Notes: generated by a model not told the origin, from the sequence alone. A DNA stretch of 8,152 nucleotides from an uncultured Clostridia bacterium (GCA_937894185.1 CALCSA010000045.1:1-8152), one strand, 5' to 3'. Positions 1 through 7,781 are shown, numbered from the stretch's first letter. A program made the numbers and translations.

Positions 1-1
1 G

Positions 2-844
2 ATTCTAGCGGTTCGGGCCATCACCCTGCCGGGAGCTGCCGCAGGACTGGAATTTTATCTCAAGCCCAACTTCCACAACCTGATGTATGATGCCGAAGGC
101 AAGTTTCGTTTGGGCGAGGCGATCTTTGCGGCTATGGGCCAGTCCTTTTTCACCCTCTCCCTGGGGGTCGGGGCCATGGCGATTTTTGGAAGCTACATTG
201 ACAAGGAGCGCCGCCTGCTGGGCGAAGCCCTAAGCGTCGGCATTTTGGATACCTTTGTGGCTCTGGTGATCGGCCTTGTCATTTTCCCCACCGCCTTTGC
301 TTTTGGAGTCAACCCGGGGCAGGGACCCGCCCTTGTGTTTATCACCCTGCCCAACATTTTTAACTCCATGCCCGGCGGACGGCTGTGGGGCAGCCTGTTC
401 TTTGTCTTTATGACCTTTGCGGCCCTTTCCACCGTCATTGCCGTGTTTCAGAACATCATCTCCTTCTCCATGGATATGTGGAATTGGAGCCTGAAGAAGT
501 CAGTGCTGTTTAATCTGGTGGTCATTGCGGTGCTAAGCCTGCCCTGCCTGCTGGGCTTTAACGTATGGTCGTGGATTCAGCCCTTTGGGGAAGGCTCCAT
601 GATTCTGGATCTGGAGGACTTTATTCTCTCCAACAACATCCTTCCCTTGGGCTCCCTGCTCTACCTGCTGTTCTGTGTTTCCAAGCGGGGATGGGGTTGG
701 GAAAAGTTTATGGAGGAAGTCAACACCGGCGAGGGGCTGCGCTTTCCCAACGCCCTGCGGTTCTACATGACATGGATTCTGCCGCTGGTGGTTCTGGTCA
801 TCTTTGTGGTGGGCTACATGCAAAAATTTGGACCCGCCAGCTGA
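2..844 (+). CDS. Sodium-dependent transporter, neurotransmitter:sodium symporter (NSS/SNF) family, 5'-truncated
   Basis: This is the C-terminal part (280 codons) of an NSS-family (LeuT/Tyt1-like) integral membrane protein that couples Na+ entry to uptake of an amino acid or related small molecule. The reading frame is open from position 2, so the true start lies left of the window. A full member has about 440-500 residues, so roughly the first 40% is missing. Numbering from position 2, the fragment opens with ILAVRAITLPGAAAGLEF, the family's conserved end of TM5 and following loop. TM6 follows with the FFTLSLG signature at residues 49-55, which is the unwound substrate/Na+ site in LeuT. TM8 carries FAALST at about 139-144, matching LeuT's Na2-site A/T/S positions with conservative S/T swaps. 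Three more hydrophobic segments follow, ending in GPAS, consistent with an 11-TM bacterial member. Substrate cannot be told from the sequence. The gene converges on the M23 gene and has its own terminator. Confidence 0.93.
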   Translation: MLAVRAITLPGAAAGLEFYLKPNFHNLMYDAEGKFRLGEAIFAAMGQSFFTLSLGVGAMAIFGSYIDKERRLLGEALSVGILDTFVALVIGLVIFPTAFAFGVNPGQGPALVFITLPNIFNSMPGGRLWGSLFFVFMTFAALSTVIAVFQNIISFSMDMWNWSLKKSVLFNLVVIAVLSLPCLLGFNVWSWIQPFGEGSMILDLEDFILSNNILPLGSLLYLLFCVSKRGWGWEKFMEEVNTGEGLRFPNALRFYMTWILPLVVLVIFVVGYMQKFGPAS

Positions 845-862
845 GGGTTTTTACCTGCAAAC

Positions 863-902
863 AAAAAACACGTATCGTCTTTGAGGCGATGCGTGTTTTT
901 TT
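863..902 (+). terminator. Intrinsic terminator of the NSS transporter gene
   Basis: A hairpin starts 18 nt after the stop codon. Arm 868-879 (ACACGTATCGTC) pairs with 885-896, with two G-T pairs, around a TTTGA loop. It is followed by seven T residues (896-902). The run of A at 863-868 also pairs with the T run and could give some termination in the other direction. Confidence 0.88.
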
Positions 903-915
903 AATCCTGCGCGGC

Positions 916-949
916 AAAAAAGCGAAGGCCCCTAATCCAAGGCCTTCGC
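916..949 (-). terminator. Intrinsic terminator of the M23 peptidase gene
   Basis: Read on the minus strand, a perfect 9-bp GC-rich stem (GCGAAGGCC, 941-949 with 922-930) with a 10-nt loop is followed directly by six T residues (921-916). It lies 14 nt after the end of the minus-strand M23 gene and sits back-to-back with the plus-strand terminator at 863-902. Confidence 0.9.
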
Positions 950-963
950 CCTTTAGCACTGTG

Positions 964-2748
964 TTATCCGATATAGTTGCGTGGATTCATAATCTGACCG
1001 TTATACCGCACCTCGAAGTGGAGGTGGTTGCCGGTAGAGTTGCCGGTACGTCCCACAGAGGCGATAACATCTCCCTGATTGACATACTGACCCACGGAGA
1101 CATGAATGGCGCTGGCGTGGGCGTAAAGGGTGGTAAAGCCGTTGCCATGATCCACCACAACATATCTTCCGTAACCGACGCCGCTGTGCACTACACGGGC
1201 CACTCGGCCAGATGCCGCGGCAAAGATAGGTGTGCCGGAGGGGCGGGGAATATCCACGCCGGTGTGTCCGGGATAGCCGCCCAGCCCCACGTTGATGGCT
1301 CCACCCTGAGTGGGCCACATAAAGCCGGAACTGTTGACACGGGCGCCACCGCTGGAAGAAACGATGTTCTTAGGGTCGTTGGTTCCTACAATGACTTTTT
1401 CGGTAACGGGAGCCTGGATCAGCACCCGATCCAGAATTTCACGGCTGACCTCTACTCCGTTGATGGTGGAGATGGCGGCGGTCACCCGCTGCAGCCCTGC
1501 TTGTCCTTTGACGCTGGGCATCCGGTAGCCCTTGACATAGGTGGAGGTTTCGATTTCCTCCACTTCGTAGGGCACTTCTTCCTCGTAGACAGTGGTATAG
1601 GTGCTTTTCAACGCCATAAAGGGCCGGGCCTGATTGAGCAGCAGCTGCTGCCCCGGCCGAAGGCCTACCTCTTCCAGATCGGGGTTGAGGGCCACAATGC
1701 TATCGTAGGACAGACCGGTTTTGGTGGCGATCAGGGAAGGAGAATCCCCATACTCAACGGTATAAATCTCGTCCACCGTCTCATAGGAGTGGATTTTTGC
1801 CTTCAGGCTCTTTTGATCCACAATGGAGCTGAGGGGATACACCCCCAGATCCGTTACCCGGATACGCTTGGCAAAATTGATCTCCTCGCCCTCGACCCCG
1901 GTAGCAGCCTCCTTCATAATGGACTCCAGCTCCCCAATCAAAGGGGCGCTGTCCCGCACGGCACCGTAAAATCGGTCGTCTACGTAGAATCCGTAGGCGT
2001 TGACAATCTTATCCTGAGAGGTTGCCAGAATTCGGTTGGCCAGCTCCTCCTGAGAGGTGTACTCCTCCCCTTGGCTTGCCTCCCGCACCACAAAGTGCGG
2101 AATTTCGATCAGGGCGCTGGTGTCAGAGGTGATGTAGCGCTCCTTAATGATCCGGGCCGCGGCTTCAAAGTCCGACTCCACTTCGATAAATCCGATGCAG
2201 GAATCCTTGTAGTACACATCCAGTCCAATGGGCTGGTTGATCCGTCCGCCGATCAGATTGAACAGCAAAATGGCCGCCACAATGGGGACGGCATAGTTGA
2301 ATAGGGTGCGCAGAATGGTAAACAGCAGCCGCAAAAAGGTCAGGCCGATTTTAACGTAGGCGTTAACGGGAACCTTGCCGTCCCGCTTGCTGCGCTCGAT
2401 GACAGGGCGCATCTGACCACGAACGGTTCCCAGCCGCATAAAGGGCGCGGCAATTCCGTGAATCACCCTCTTGCGAAAGCGGGTCAGCGCCTCCTTAAAC
2501 CTCTCCCACCGGTGGAGGGAGCTGCCGTGGAGGCGGACAAAAAAACGCCGAATCCGACGGTGCATTCTCAACCGCTTGCGCAGCAGGGTAATGCCCAGTA
2601 CGTAAAGATTTTTATAGATCAGAATTAATGTAAAGCGCAACAGAGTTGGTCTGTGGGTATTGTCCATCCGGCGTGGTCCGGAGGATGGCCCAGTTTTTCG
2701 GATCCGGTTGCGGTGTACAATTTTCGGTTCCTTACTTGGCTGTGCCAA
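964..2748 (-). CDS. Membrane-anchored LysM-G5-M23 (LytM-type) peptidoglycan hydrolase or binding protein
   Basis: The gene encodes 594 residues counted from the TTG at 2748. Domain order: a very basic N-terminal region (1-148) rich in Arg/Lys with a short hydrophobic patch near 36-56; a membrane segment at about 150-167; a linker; a LysM domain at about 328-372 (YTVEYGDSPS to LRPGQQLLL), which binds glycan; a G5 domain at about 377-455 (VPYEVEEIET to PVTEKVIVGT); and a C-terminal M23 endopeptidase domain at about 478-590. All M23 zinc and catalytic residues are present: H495 and D499 in HTGVD, H544 in YAHAS, and H575/H577 in NHLHFEVR. It should therefore be an active enzyme cutting peptide cross-links in the cell wall, with the catalytic part outside the membrane. 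There is no cleavable signal peptide. The TTG start is chosen because AGGGGG lies 7 nt before it. Alternatives are TTG 2772 (602 aa) and ATG 2667 (567 aa), both with weaker ribosome sites. It has its own promoter and terminator. Some clostridial relatives act in sporulation or septum wall turnover, but this assignment is not shown here. Confidence 0.93.
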   Translation of the reverse strand: MAQPSKEPKIVHRNRIRKTGPSSGPRRMDNTHRPTLLRFTLILIYKNLYVLGITLLRKRLRMHRRIRRFFVRLHGSSLHRWERFKEALTRFRKRVIHGIAAPFMRLGTVRGQMRPVIERSKRDGKVPVNAYVKIGLTFLRLLFTILRTLFNYAVPIVAAILLFNLIGGRINQPIGLDVYYKDSCIGFIEVESDFEAAARIIKERYITSDTSALIEIPHFVVREASQGEEYTSQEELANRILATSQDKIVNAYGFYVDDRFYGAVRDSAPLIGELESIMKEAATGVEGEEINFAKRIRVTDLGVYPLSSIVDQKSLKAKIHSYETVDEIYTVEYGDSPSLIATKTGLSYDSIVALNPDLEEVGLRPGQQLLLNQARPFMALKSTYTTVYEEEVPYEVEEIETSTYVKGYRMPSVKGQAGLQRVTAAISTINGVEVSREILDRVLIQAPVTEKVIVGTNDPKNIVSSSGGARVNSSGFMWPTQGGAINVGLGGYPGHTGVDIPRPSGTPIFAAASGRVARVVHSGVGYGRYVVVDHGNGFTTLYAHASAIHVSVGQYVNQGDVIASVGRTGNSTGNHLHFEVRYNGQIMNPRNYIG

Positions 2749-2761
2749 AAATTCACCCCCT
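2749..2761 (-). promoter_or_regulatory. Ribosome binding site that decides a TTG start for the M23 gene
   Basis: On the minus strand, AGGGGGTGA (2761-2753) closely matches the anti-Shine-Dalgarno complement AGGAGGTGA. It places AGGGGG exactly 7 nt before TTG 2748. The first ATG in the frame (2667) has no purine-rich site at a suitable distance, and TTG 2772 has only AAGGGA about 13 nt upstream. Confidence 0.65.
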
Positions 2762-2814
2762 GGGACATCCAAACAGCGTCGCCAGTCCCTTACAGCTTGA
2801 TTGTATCGTTGCTT

Positions 2815-2844
2815 ATTATACTAGCTTTTCTTAAAAAATGCAAA
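2815..2844 (-). promoter_or_regulatory. Probable sigma-A-type promoter of the M23 gene
   Basis: A perfect -10 box TATAAT occupies 2820-2815 on the minus strand. An 18-bp spacer separates it from TTTGCA (2844-2839), a 4/6 match to the -35 consensus. Transcription would start near 2808, leaving a leader of about 60 nt before TTG 2748. The weak -35 box lies inside a direct repeat, as expected if an activator is needed. Confidence 0.6.
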
Positions 2845-2890
2845 CCGGCCTAAAGACGATGCAAAGCGGCTTCCCAAGAAAAGAAGCGGC
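2838..2890 (-). repeat. Phased direct repeats upstream of the M23 promoter
   Basis: Two 12-bp copies, ATGCAAACCGGC (2838-2849) and ATGCAAAGCGGC (2859-2870), differ at one base and lie 21 bp apart. A shorter third copy of the core, AAGCGGC, lies at 2884-2890, 20 bp beyond the core at 2864-2870. The spacing of about two DNA turns and the overlap with the -35 region suggest a regulator bound to one face of the helix. The repeats are seen directly; the regulatory role is inferred. Confidence 0.45.
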
Positions 2891-2969
2891 AGACTGACTG
2901 GTTAAAAACCCACGGAAACAAGGCGCTTGCCCCGCGGGAATCGGCTTTGGCCTTCGGCATAAGAACGGG

Positions 2970-2997
2970 ACAGCCACCCGGGGCAAGGGGTGACTGT
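2970..2997 (-). terminator. Possible weak terminator of the efflux operon
   Basis: Starting 13 nt past the RND stop codon, ACAGTCACCC (2997-2988) pairs with GGGTGGCTGT (2979-2970), 10 bp with one G-T pair and an 8-nt loop. No proper T run follows (CCCGTTCTT). A competing 9-bp perfect pairing joins 2979-2987 with 2926-2934 (CTTGCCCCG), so alternative folds are possible. Some readthrough toward the M23 gene cannot be excluded. Confidence 0.4.
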
Positions 2998-3010
2998 GGC
3001 GGTCAAAGGT

Positions 3011-6000
3011 TTATTGGCTGGTGACAGTATCCTCTGCCAGCTCTTCAATTTTGCGGAATTTTTTGCGGTCTCCCATCAGTTTGGTGCGGATGCTCTCGAA
3101 GATGATGTAGAGGCAGGGAACCACAAACAGGGTTACCAGAGTGGAGAGGGTCAATCCAAAGACAATCACCGTAGCCAGAGGTTGCATCACCTCGGAACCC
3201 TCCTGACTGCCTACCATCATGGGCACCAGTCCCAGCACGGTGGTCAGGGTGGTCATCAAAATCGCCCGCAGACGGACGGGGCATCCCTCCTGAATGGCCA
3301 TGAGCAGCGACATGCCTTTGCCTCGCAGCAGGTTGATGTAGTCGATCAGCACAATGCCGTTATTGATGACCACACCGATGAGCACCACCAGTCCCAGTGC
3401 CGCCGTGATGCCAAAGGTCTGCCCGGCAATCCAAAGGCCCAACATACCGGAGGAAAGGGCCACGGGCACAGCAAACATGATGATGAAGGGGTAGAACAGG
3501 GATTCAAATTCGGCGGCCATAATGGCGTAGACCACAAACAGAGCCACCACCGCCGCATAAACCAGATGCGCGATTTCTTCATCCATGAACTCCTGCTCAC
3601 CGGTGGGTTCGATGGTTACTCCCTGGGGCAGAATATATTCCGCCGCAATCTTGCGGTCAATCTCCCGGGTGACGGAGCCCAGATCCCGGTCTCCCAGATA
3701 GCCGTTGAGAGTCACGTAAGTTCGCTGGTTCAGCCGGGAAATGGTGGTGGGGGATTGAATGATTTCCACGGTGGCCACCTCCCGCAGGGGAATGGAAATT
3801 CCGGTGGGAGTAGGAATCAGCAGAGTTTCCAGCTGCTCTAAGTTGTCCACGGCATCGGTGCCCTTGGTCACCCGCACGTCGATTTCGTCTCCCTCCACCT
3901 TAAAGACAGTGGCTTTGTTTCCCGATACCGAGCTGTTGACGCTGCTCATAATGCTCTGGGCGGTCAAACCAAAGGAGGAGGCCCTCAACCGATCCACCTT
4001 GACCACCGCCTGAGGCAGGGTTTCGTCCACCGAGTTGGAAACATCCCGGAGTCCTTCCACATTGCCCCGGAGCAGCTCCACCAAATCGTCGGTGACCTCA
4101 ATCAGCTGCTGGATGTCGTCACCCACAATGTTGTACTGAATATCGGCGGTGGACATCCCCATATCCATCATGGAAGTGACGGCCTCTACCTTGATTTCGG
4201 CTCCCGCAATGTCGGCAAGGCTTTCCCGAATGGTGTCGGCCACCTCCACAGAGGAGCGGTTGCGCTCCTTCATGGGACTCAGCACCACGTTAATGGAAGC
4301 GGAGTTGCTGGAGCCTGTCATAATGCCATCCCCGCCAATGGTGGTGGAGACATTGGTAATCTCGGGCACTTCTTCCAGCCGGTCCAGAACCTGCAGGGCG
4401 GCCCCCTGAGTCCGGTCCAGCACAGCGCCGGAGGGTAGCTTGACGTTGATGATGATTTGCCCCTGATCTGCCGCGGGAAGGAACTCCATGCCCACAAACA
4501 TCACGGAAGCCAGAGAGCCTATGGTAAAGACAATGGATGCAATGATGACGATGGCCTTGTGGCCGGTGGCCCACTTGAGAGCCTTGCGGTAATGGCCGTC
4601 CAGAGCATTGATGCCCCGGGTCCAAATATCCATAAACCGGTCCAGATGGGTTTGCTTTTCCCGCTGGGATTTGGGCGGGGTGAGGAAGAGGGAGCAGGCC
4701 AAAGGCACAAAAGTAAGGGCTACCAGCAGGGATGCTCCCAGAGAGAAGGAGACGGAAAGGGCCAGATCGTTAAACACCTGAGCAATCATACCGCCCATCC
4801 AAGCCACCGGCACAAAGACCGAGACGGTGGTTAGGGTGGAGGTGACAATGGACATGGAAACCTCCCGGGCGCCGTTGATGGCGGCTCGGCCCCGGCTTTC
4901 CCCCCGTTCCATTCGGCGGAAGATAGATTCCAGTACCACAATGGAGTTGTCCACCAGCATGCCCACCCCCAGAGTCATTCCTCCTAGGGACATCATATTC
5001 AGGGTCATGCCGGCAAAGTACATAAAGGAAAAGGTGATGATGATGGACAAGGGAATAGAGGCCCCCACCACCAGAGTAGCCCGCAGGTGGCGCAGGAACA
5101 CAAAGAGGACGATGATGGCCAGAATGGTTCCGCTCACAGCGGTGCTGGCCACCGAGCGGATGGAAAGGGTGATGTAGTCGGCAGGGTCCAGAATCACCCG
5201 GATTTCCAGCTCGGGAAACTCCTCAATAATCCGGTCCAGCTCCTTCATCACGGCGCGGGACACGTTGACGGTGTTGGCGTTGCTCTGCTTCTGAATGGTC
5301 ATGGTGACGGCGGGATCTCCGTCCAGATAGGAGTAGGAGGCCCTGTCTTTATAGGTTTCCCGCACCTCGGCGATGTCCCGCAGGTACACCACGCCACCTC
5401 GGGGGGTTGCAATGGGCAGGCTGCGGATGTCCTCCAGATCGCCAAACTCGGCGTCCACTTTAATGGTGAGGTTTTGGCCTGCCTCTTCCACCGCGCCGGT
5501 GGGAGCGGTAGAGTTTTCGGTAGCCAGAAGCTGGAGAATCTGCATCTCGGAAATGCCAAGACCCCGAATGCGGTCCTGCACCAGCTCCACGACGATTTCT
5601 TTTTCCCGGCCGCCGGAAACATCTACCGAGGCCACTCCCGCCTGCCGCTCCAGACGGTTTTGAATCCGATCCTCCACCTTGGTGCGCAGAGCCACCAGAT
5701 CGTCGGTTTGGGAGGATACCGATATGTAAATAGCAGACATCTGGTTGATGTCCATCTTCATAACAATGGGTTCGGAGGCGTCCTCGGGCAGGTAGCCCTT
5801 GATCAGGTCCACTCCCTCCCGCATGTCGATGGCTGCCATGTTGATATCCACGTCGGTGTCAAACTGCATCACCACAATGCTGGCGCCCTCGGAGGAGATG
5901 GAGGTGAGGTCGTCCAGTCCCTTGATGGTGGCCATGGACCGCTCAATGGGCTCGGTGACAAGTTTTTGAATCTGGTCGGGGGATGCGCCCTGATAGGTGG

Positions 6001-6139
6001 TATACACAATCGCCACCGGGATATTCATGTTGGGCAGCAGATCCATGCGCAAGTTGAGCAGGCTCATGGCGCCAAAGGCTACCAGTATCAGCATGATCAT
6101 CAGGGTGGTGACCGGACGCTTGACGGAAATCTTGGTCAT
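3011..6139 (-). CDS. RND-family efflux pump (HAE-1-like, AcrB/SwrC relatives), inner membrane subunit
   Basis: A complete 1042-residue proton-driven exporter with the normal length and layout of the ACR_tran family. TM1 lies at about 10-30, the first large extracytoplasmic porter domain at 31-330, TM2-TM6 between about 333 and 486, TM7 at about 528-548, the second porter domain at 549-856, and TM8-TM12 between about 857 and 1013, followed by a short charged cytoplasmic tail. The N-terminus (ISVKRPVTTLMI) and the NMNIPVAIVYTTYQGASPDQIQ stretch are typical. In TM4 the motif GMLVDNSIVVLES has D397 but N398 where AcrB has a second Asp. In TM10 VINNGIVLID has N926 where AcrB has the relay Lys. Start ATG 6139 has GGAG 7 nt upstream. 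It is the second gene of an operon, 64 nt after its adaptor gene. Substrates may be antimicrobials, detergents or lipids, but the sequence does not decide. The GC-rich base use matches its neighbours and gives no sign of recent transfer. Confidence 0.97.
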   Translation of the reverse strand: MTKISVKRPVTTLMIMLILVAFGAMSLLNLRMDLLPNMNIPVAIVYTTYQGASPDQIQKLVTEPIERSMATIKGLDDLTSISSEGASIVVMQFDTDVDINMAAIDMREGVDLIKGYLPEDASEPIVMKMDINQMSAIYISVSSQTDDLVALRTKVEDRIQNRLERQAGVASVDVSGGREKEIVVELVQDRIRGLGISEMQILQLLATENSTAPTGAVEEAGQNLTIKVDAEFGDLEDIRSLPIATPRGGVVYLRDIAEVRETYKDRASYSYLDGDPAVTMTIQKQSNANTVNVSRAVMKELDRIIEEFPELEIRVILDPADYITLSIRSVASTAVSGTILAIIVLFVFLRHLRATLVVGASIPLSIIITFSFMYFAGMTLNMMSLGGMTLGVGMLVDNSIVVLESIFRRMERGESRGRAAINGAREVSMSIVTSTLTTVSVFVPVAWMGGMIAQVFNDLALSVSFSLGASLLVALTFVPLACSLFLTPPKSQREKQTHLDRFMDIWTRGINALDGHYRKALKWATGHKAIVIIASIVFTIGSLASVMFVGMEFLPAADQGQIIINVKLPSGAVLDRTQGAALQVLDRLEEVPEITNVSTTIGGDGIMTGSSNSASINVVLSPMKERNRSSVEVADTIRESLADIAGAEIKVEAVTSMMDMGMSTADIQYNIVGDDIQQLIEVTDDLVELLRGNVEGLRDVSNSVDETLPQAVVKVDRLRASSFGLTAQSIMSSVNSSVSGNKATVFKVEGDEIDVRVTKGTDAVDNLEQLETLLIPTPTGISIPLREVATVEIIQSPTTISRLNQRTYVTLNGYLGDRDLGSVTREIDRKIAAEYILPQGVTIEPTGEQEFMDEEIAHLVYAAVVALFVVYAIMAAEFESLFYPFIIMFAVPVALSSGMLGLWIAGQTFGITAALGLVVLIGVVINNGIVLIDYINLLRGKGMSLLMAIQEGCPVRLRAILMTTLTTVLGLVPMMVGSQEGSEVMQPLATVIVFGLTLSTLVTLFVVPCLYIIFESIRTKLMGDRKKFRKIEELAEDTVTSQ

Positions 6140-6203
6140 ATGTTAGCTCCGTTTCGGATGAATTTGGGGGAAACAACAGGAAGGGATCGCGGGCCGAAGC
6201 GGA

Positions 6204-7730
6204 TCAGTCCACGCGCTGGCCATCCCGGGCCACCACGTTGACCGGCATTTCATTGTAAAGGTACTCCTGACCCACTACAATCAATTCATCCTGTCCGGTG
6301 ATTCCTTTGGTGATTTCGATCTGCTTGCCGCTTGTAAGTCCCGTTTCCACAATGGTTTTAACGGCCTTGCCATCCCGCACCACATAGACAAAGCGGTCGG
6401 TTTCGTCGCTGAGCACCACGTTTTTGTCTACCACTAAGGTGCCGGATTTTTGGGCCTCCACAAAGGTGACCTGAGCAAACATTCCCGGCTTGATCAATTC
6501 TTTGGCGTTGGGCAGCTCCACCTTGACGGTGTAGGTTCCCGTCATAGAGGCGACGGGGGAAACGGCCTTGACCGTACCGGTAAGGGCGGCGCTTTCCCCC
6601 AGAGCCTGAATGGTCACGCTGACTTCGTCTCCGGAGAACACCTTATTAATTAAGGTTTCGGAAATGCCTACTTCCACCATCACCGGGTCCATCTGGATGA
6701 TGGTAAAGGGCATCGCCGCCTGCGAGACCATCTGCCCCTCCTCCACATTGCGGGCTCCTACCACGCCGGAGATGGGGCTGGTGATGACCGCACGGGTCAG
6801 GTTGCTTTGGGCAATGGAAAGCTGAAGCTGTGTGGACGCCACCTGAGCCTGAGCGGAGCGGACTCCAAACTCTGCCTGCTTGGCGGCTTGCTCTCTGCCT
6901 TCCTCCGCCACATCCTGATAGGTCTCGAAGGTTTCCAGAGCGGTGTCGTAAGCGGTATCCGCCTGACCCCGGCCGATTCCAGCCATTTTGTAGGCGTTTT
7001 CCGTCTGAGTCACAGCGCTTTCCGCCTGAAGCACCATGCTTCCGGCAGAGGCAACGGCACTTTTCAGCTCCTGATACTGCATGGCCAAATCTGCCCGGTA
7101 CGGGTCGGAATCATTGGGATTATAGATGTACATATCCCGGCTGTAGTTGCTCTCAAAGGCTTTTAGCAGTTCCCGGGCGGACGCTTCCATTTCTTCGGCC
7201 TGCTCTAGAGCATCTTGGGCGGCGTCCCGGGACTTGCTGGCCTGATGGCGGCCCTCGTTGGCATTACGGGAGGCAAAGCCCGCCTGATCCACACCGTTTT
7301 GATATTGAAGCTCGGCCAAACGCTGCTGGGCGCTGCCGTCTACCGCCAACTGGAGGGCGTACTGGGCGGATTCCACACCGATGCCCTGAGCATCCAGAGC
7401 GGTTTGCAGCTGTCGCACCTGATCCTGAATATCTTTGGCATCCAGAGTGAAGAGGACATCGCCTTCCTCCACCCGGTCTCCCAGATCAAAGTTGACGCTT
7501 GTCACTTCCGCCACCAGCAGGCTGGCGATATGCACTGTCTTATTGGGTTGAACCTGTCCTATGTAGGTCAGCTCGTTTCGTATGGTGTCCTTTTGCAGAA
7601 AGACGGTTTCCACCGGAGTGGCCGCAACCTCGTCAGAATCGGAGTCGGAAGCGGCGTTTGCCGCCATGCAGCCGGAAAAGGCCAATGCCATACATAGTGC
7701 AAGTACTTTTAACAAGCTTGGTTTTATCAT
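6204..7730 (-). CDS. RND efflux adaptor (membrane fusion protein, HlyD/AcrA-like), lipoprotein
   Basis: Encodes 508 residues. The N-terminus MIKPSLLKVLALCMALAFSGC is a lipoprotein signal with lipobox FSGC, so Cys21 should be lipidated and the protein held on the outer face of the cytoplasmic membrane. After an acidic linker comes the first half of the beta-barrel/lipoyl region (about 40-98, with GDRVEEGDVLFTLDA). An unusually long Ala/Gln/Glu-rich helical hairpin follows at about 100-312, with a Pro/Asn/Asp turn near 204-210. The second lipoyl half comes next (313-345, SPISGVVGARNVEEGQMV), then the beta-barrel (about 350-425) and the membrane-proximal domain (about 430-500). AcrA has about 397 residues, so the extra length is all in the hairpin. 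ATG 7730 is preferred because GGGAGG lies 8 nt upstream; TTG 7733, directly before it, leaves only 5 nt. It is the promoter-proximal gene of the operon with the RND pump, which it should bind. Confidence 0.95.
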   Translation of the reverse strand: MIKPSLLKVLALCMALAFSGCMAANAASDSDSDEVAATPVETVFLQKDTIRNELTYIGQVQPNKTVHIASLLVAEVTSVNFDLGDRVEEGDVLFTLDAKDIQDQVRQLQTALDAQGIGVESAQYALQLAVDGSAQQRLAELQYQNGVDQAGFASRNANEGRHQASKSRDAAQDALEQAEEMEASARELLKAFESNYSRDMYIYNPNDSDPYRADLAMQYQELKSAVASAGSMVLQAESAVTQTENAYKMAGIGRGQADTAYDTALETFETYQDVAEEGREQAAKQAEFGVRSAQAQVASTQLQLSIAQSNLTRAVITSPISGVVGARNVEEGQMVSQAAMPFTIIQMDPVMVEVGISETLINKVFSGDEVSVTIQALGESAALTGTVKAVSPVASMTGTYTVKVELPNAKELIKPGMFAQVTFVEAQKSGTLVVDKNVVLSDETDRFVYVVRDGKAVKTIVETGLTSGKQIEITKGITGQDELIVVGQEYLYNEMPVNVVARDGQRVD

Positions 7731-7781
7731 CAATCGGACCTCCCAGTATCTTGCTTACCAATGTTATTCGTAATCAAAATT

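Noticed and set aside
565..2304. Long open frame (579 codons) on the plus strand across the end of the NSS gene and the M23 gene.
   Set aside because: It runs antisense to the clearly conserved M23/G5/LysM protein, crosses both terminators, and its translation is a low-complexity Gly/His-rich shadow without recognisable domains.
2773..3010. Intergenic region between the pump and M23 genes checked for a small gene or RNA.
   Set aside because: No ORF with a plausible ribosome site is present. The content is explained by the possible terminator, the phased repeats and the M23 promoter.
2990..3841. Open frame (283 codons) on the plus strand antisense to the C-terminal half of the RND pump.
   Set aside because: His/Gln-rich shadow with no ribosome site or family resemblance; fully inside the pump gene.
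5087..6241. Open frame (384 codons) on the plus strand antisense to the RND pump.
   Set aside because: The translation is His/Gly-rich and typical of the reverse strand of a GC-rich gene. It shows no domain, and the minus-strand frame is an unmistakable RND pump.
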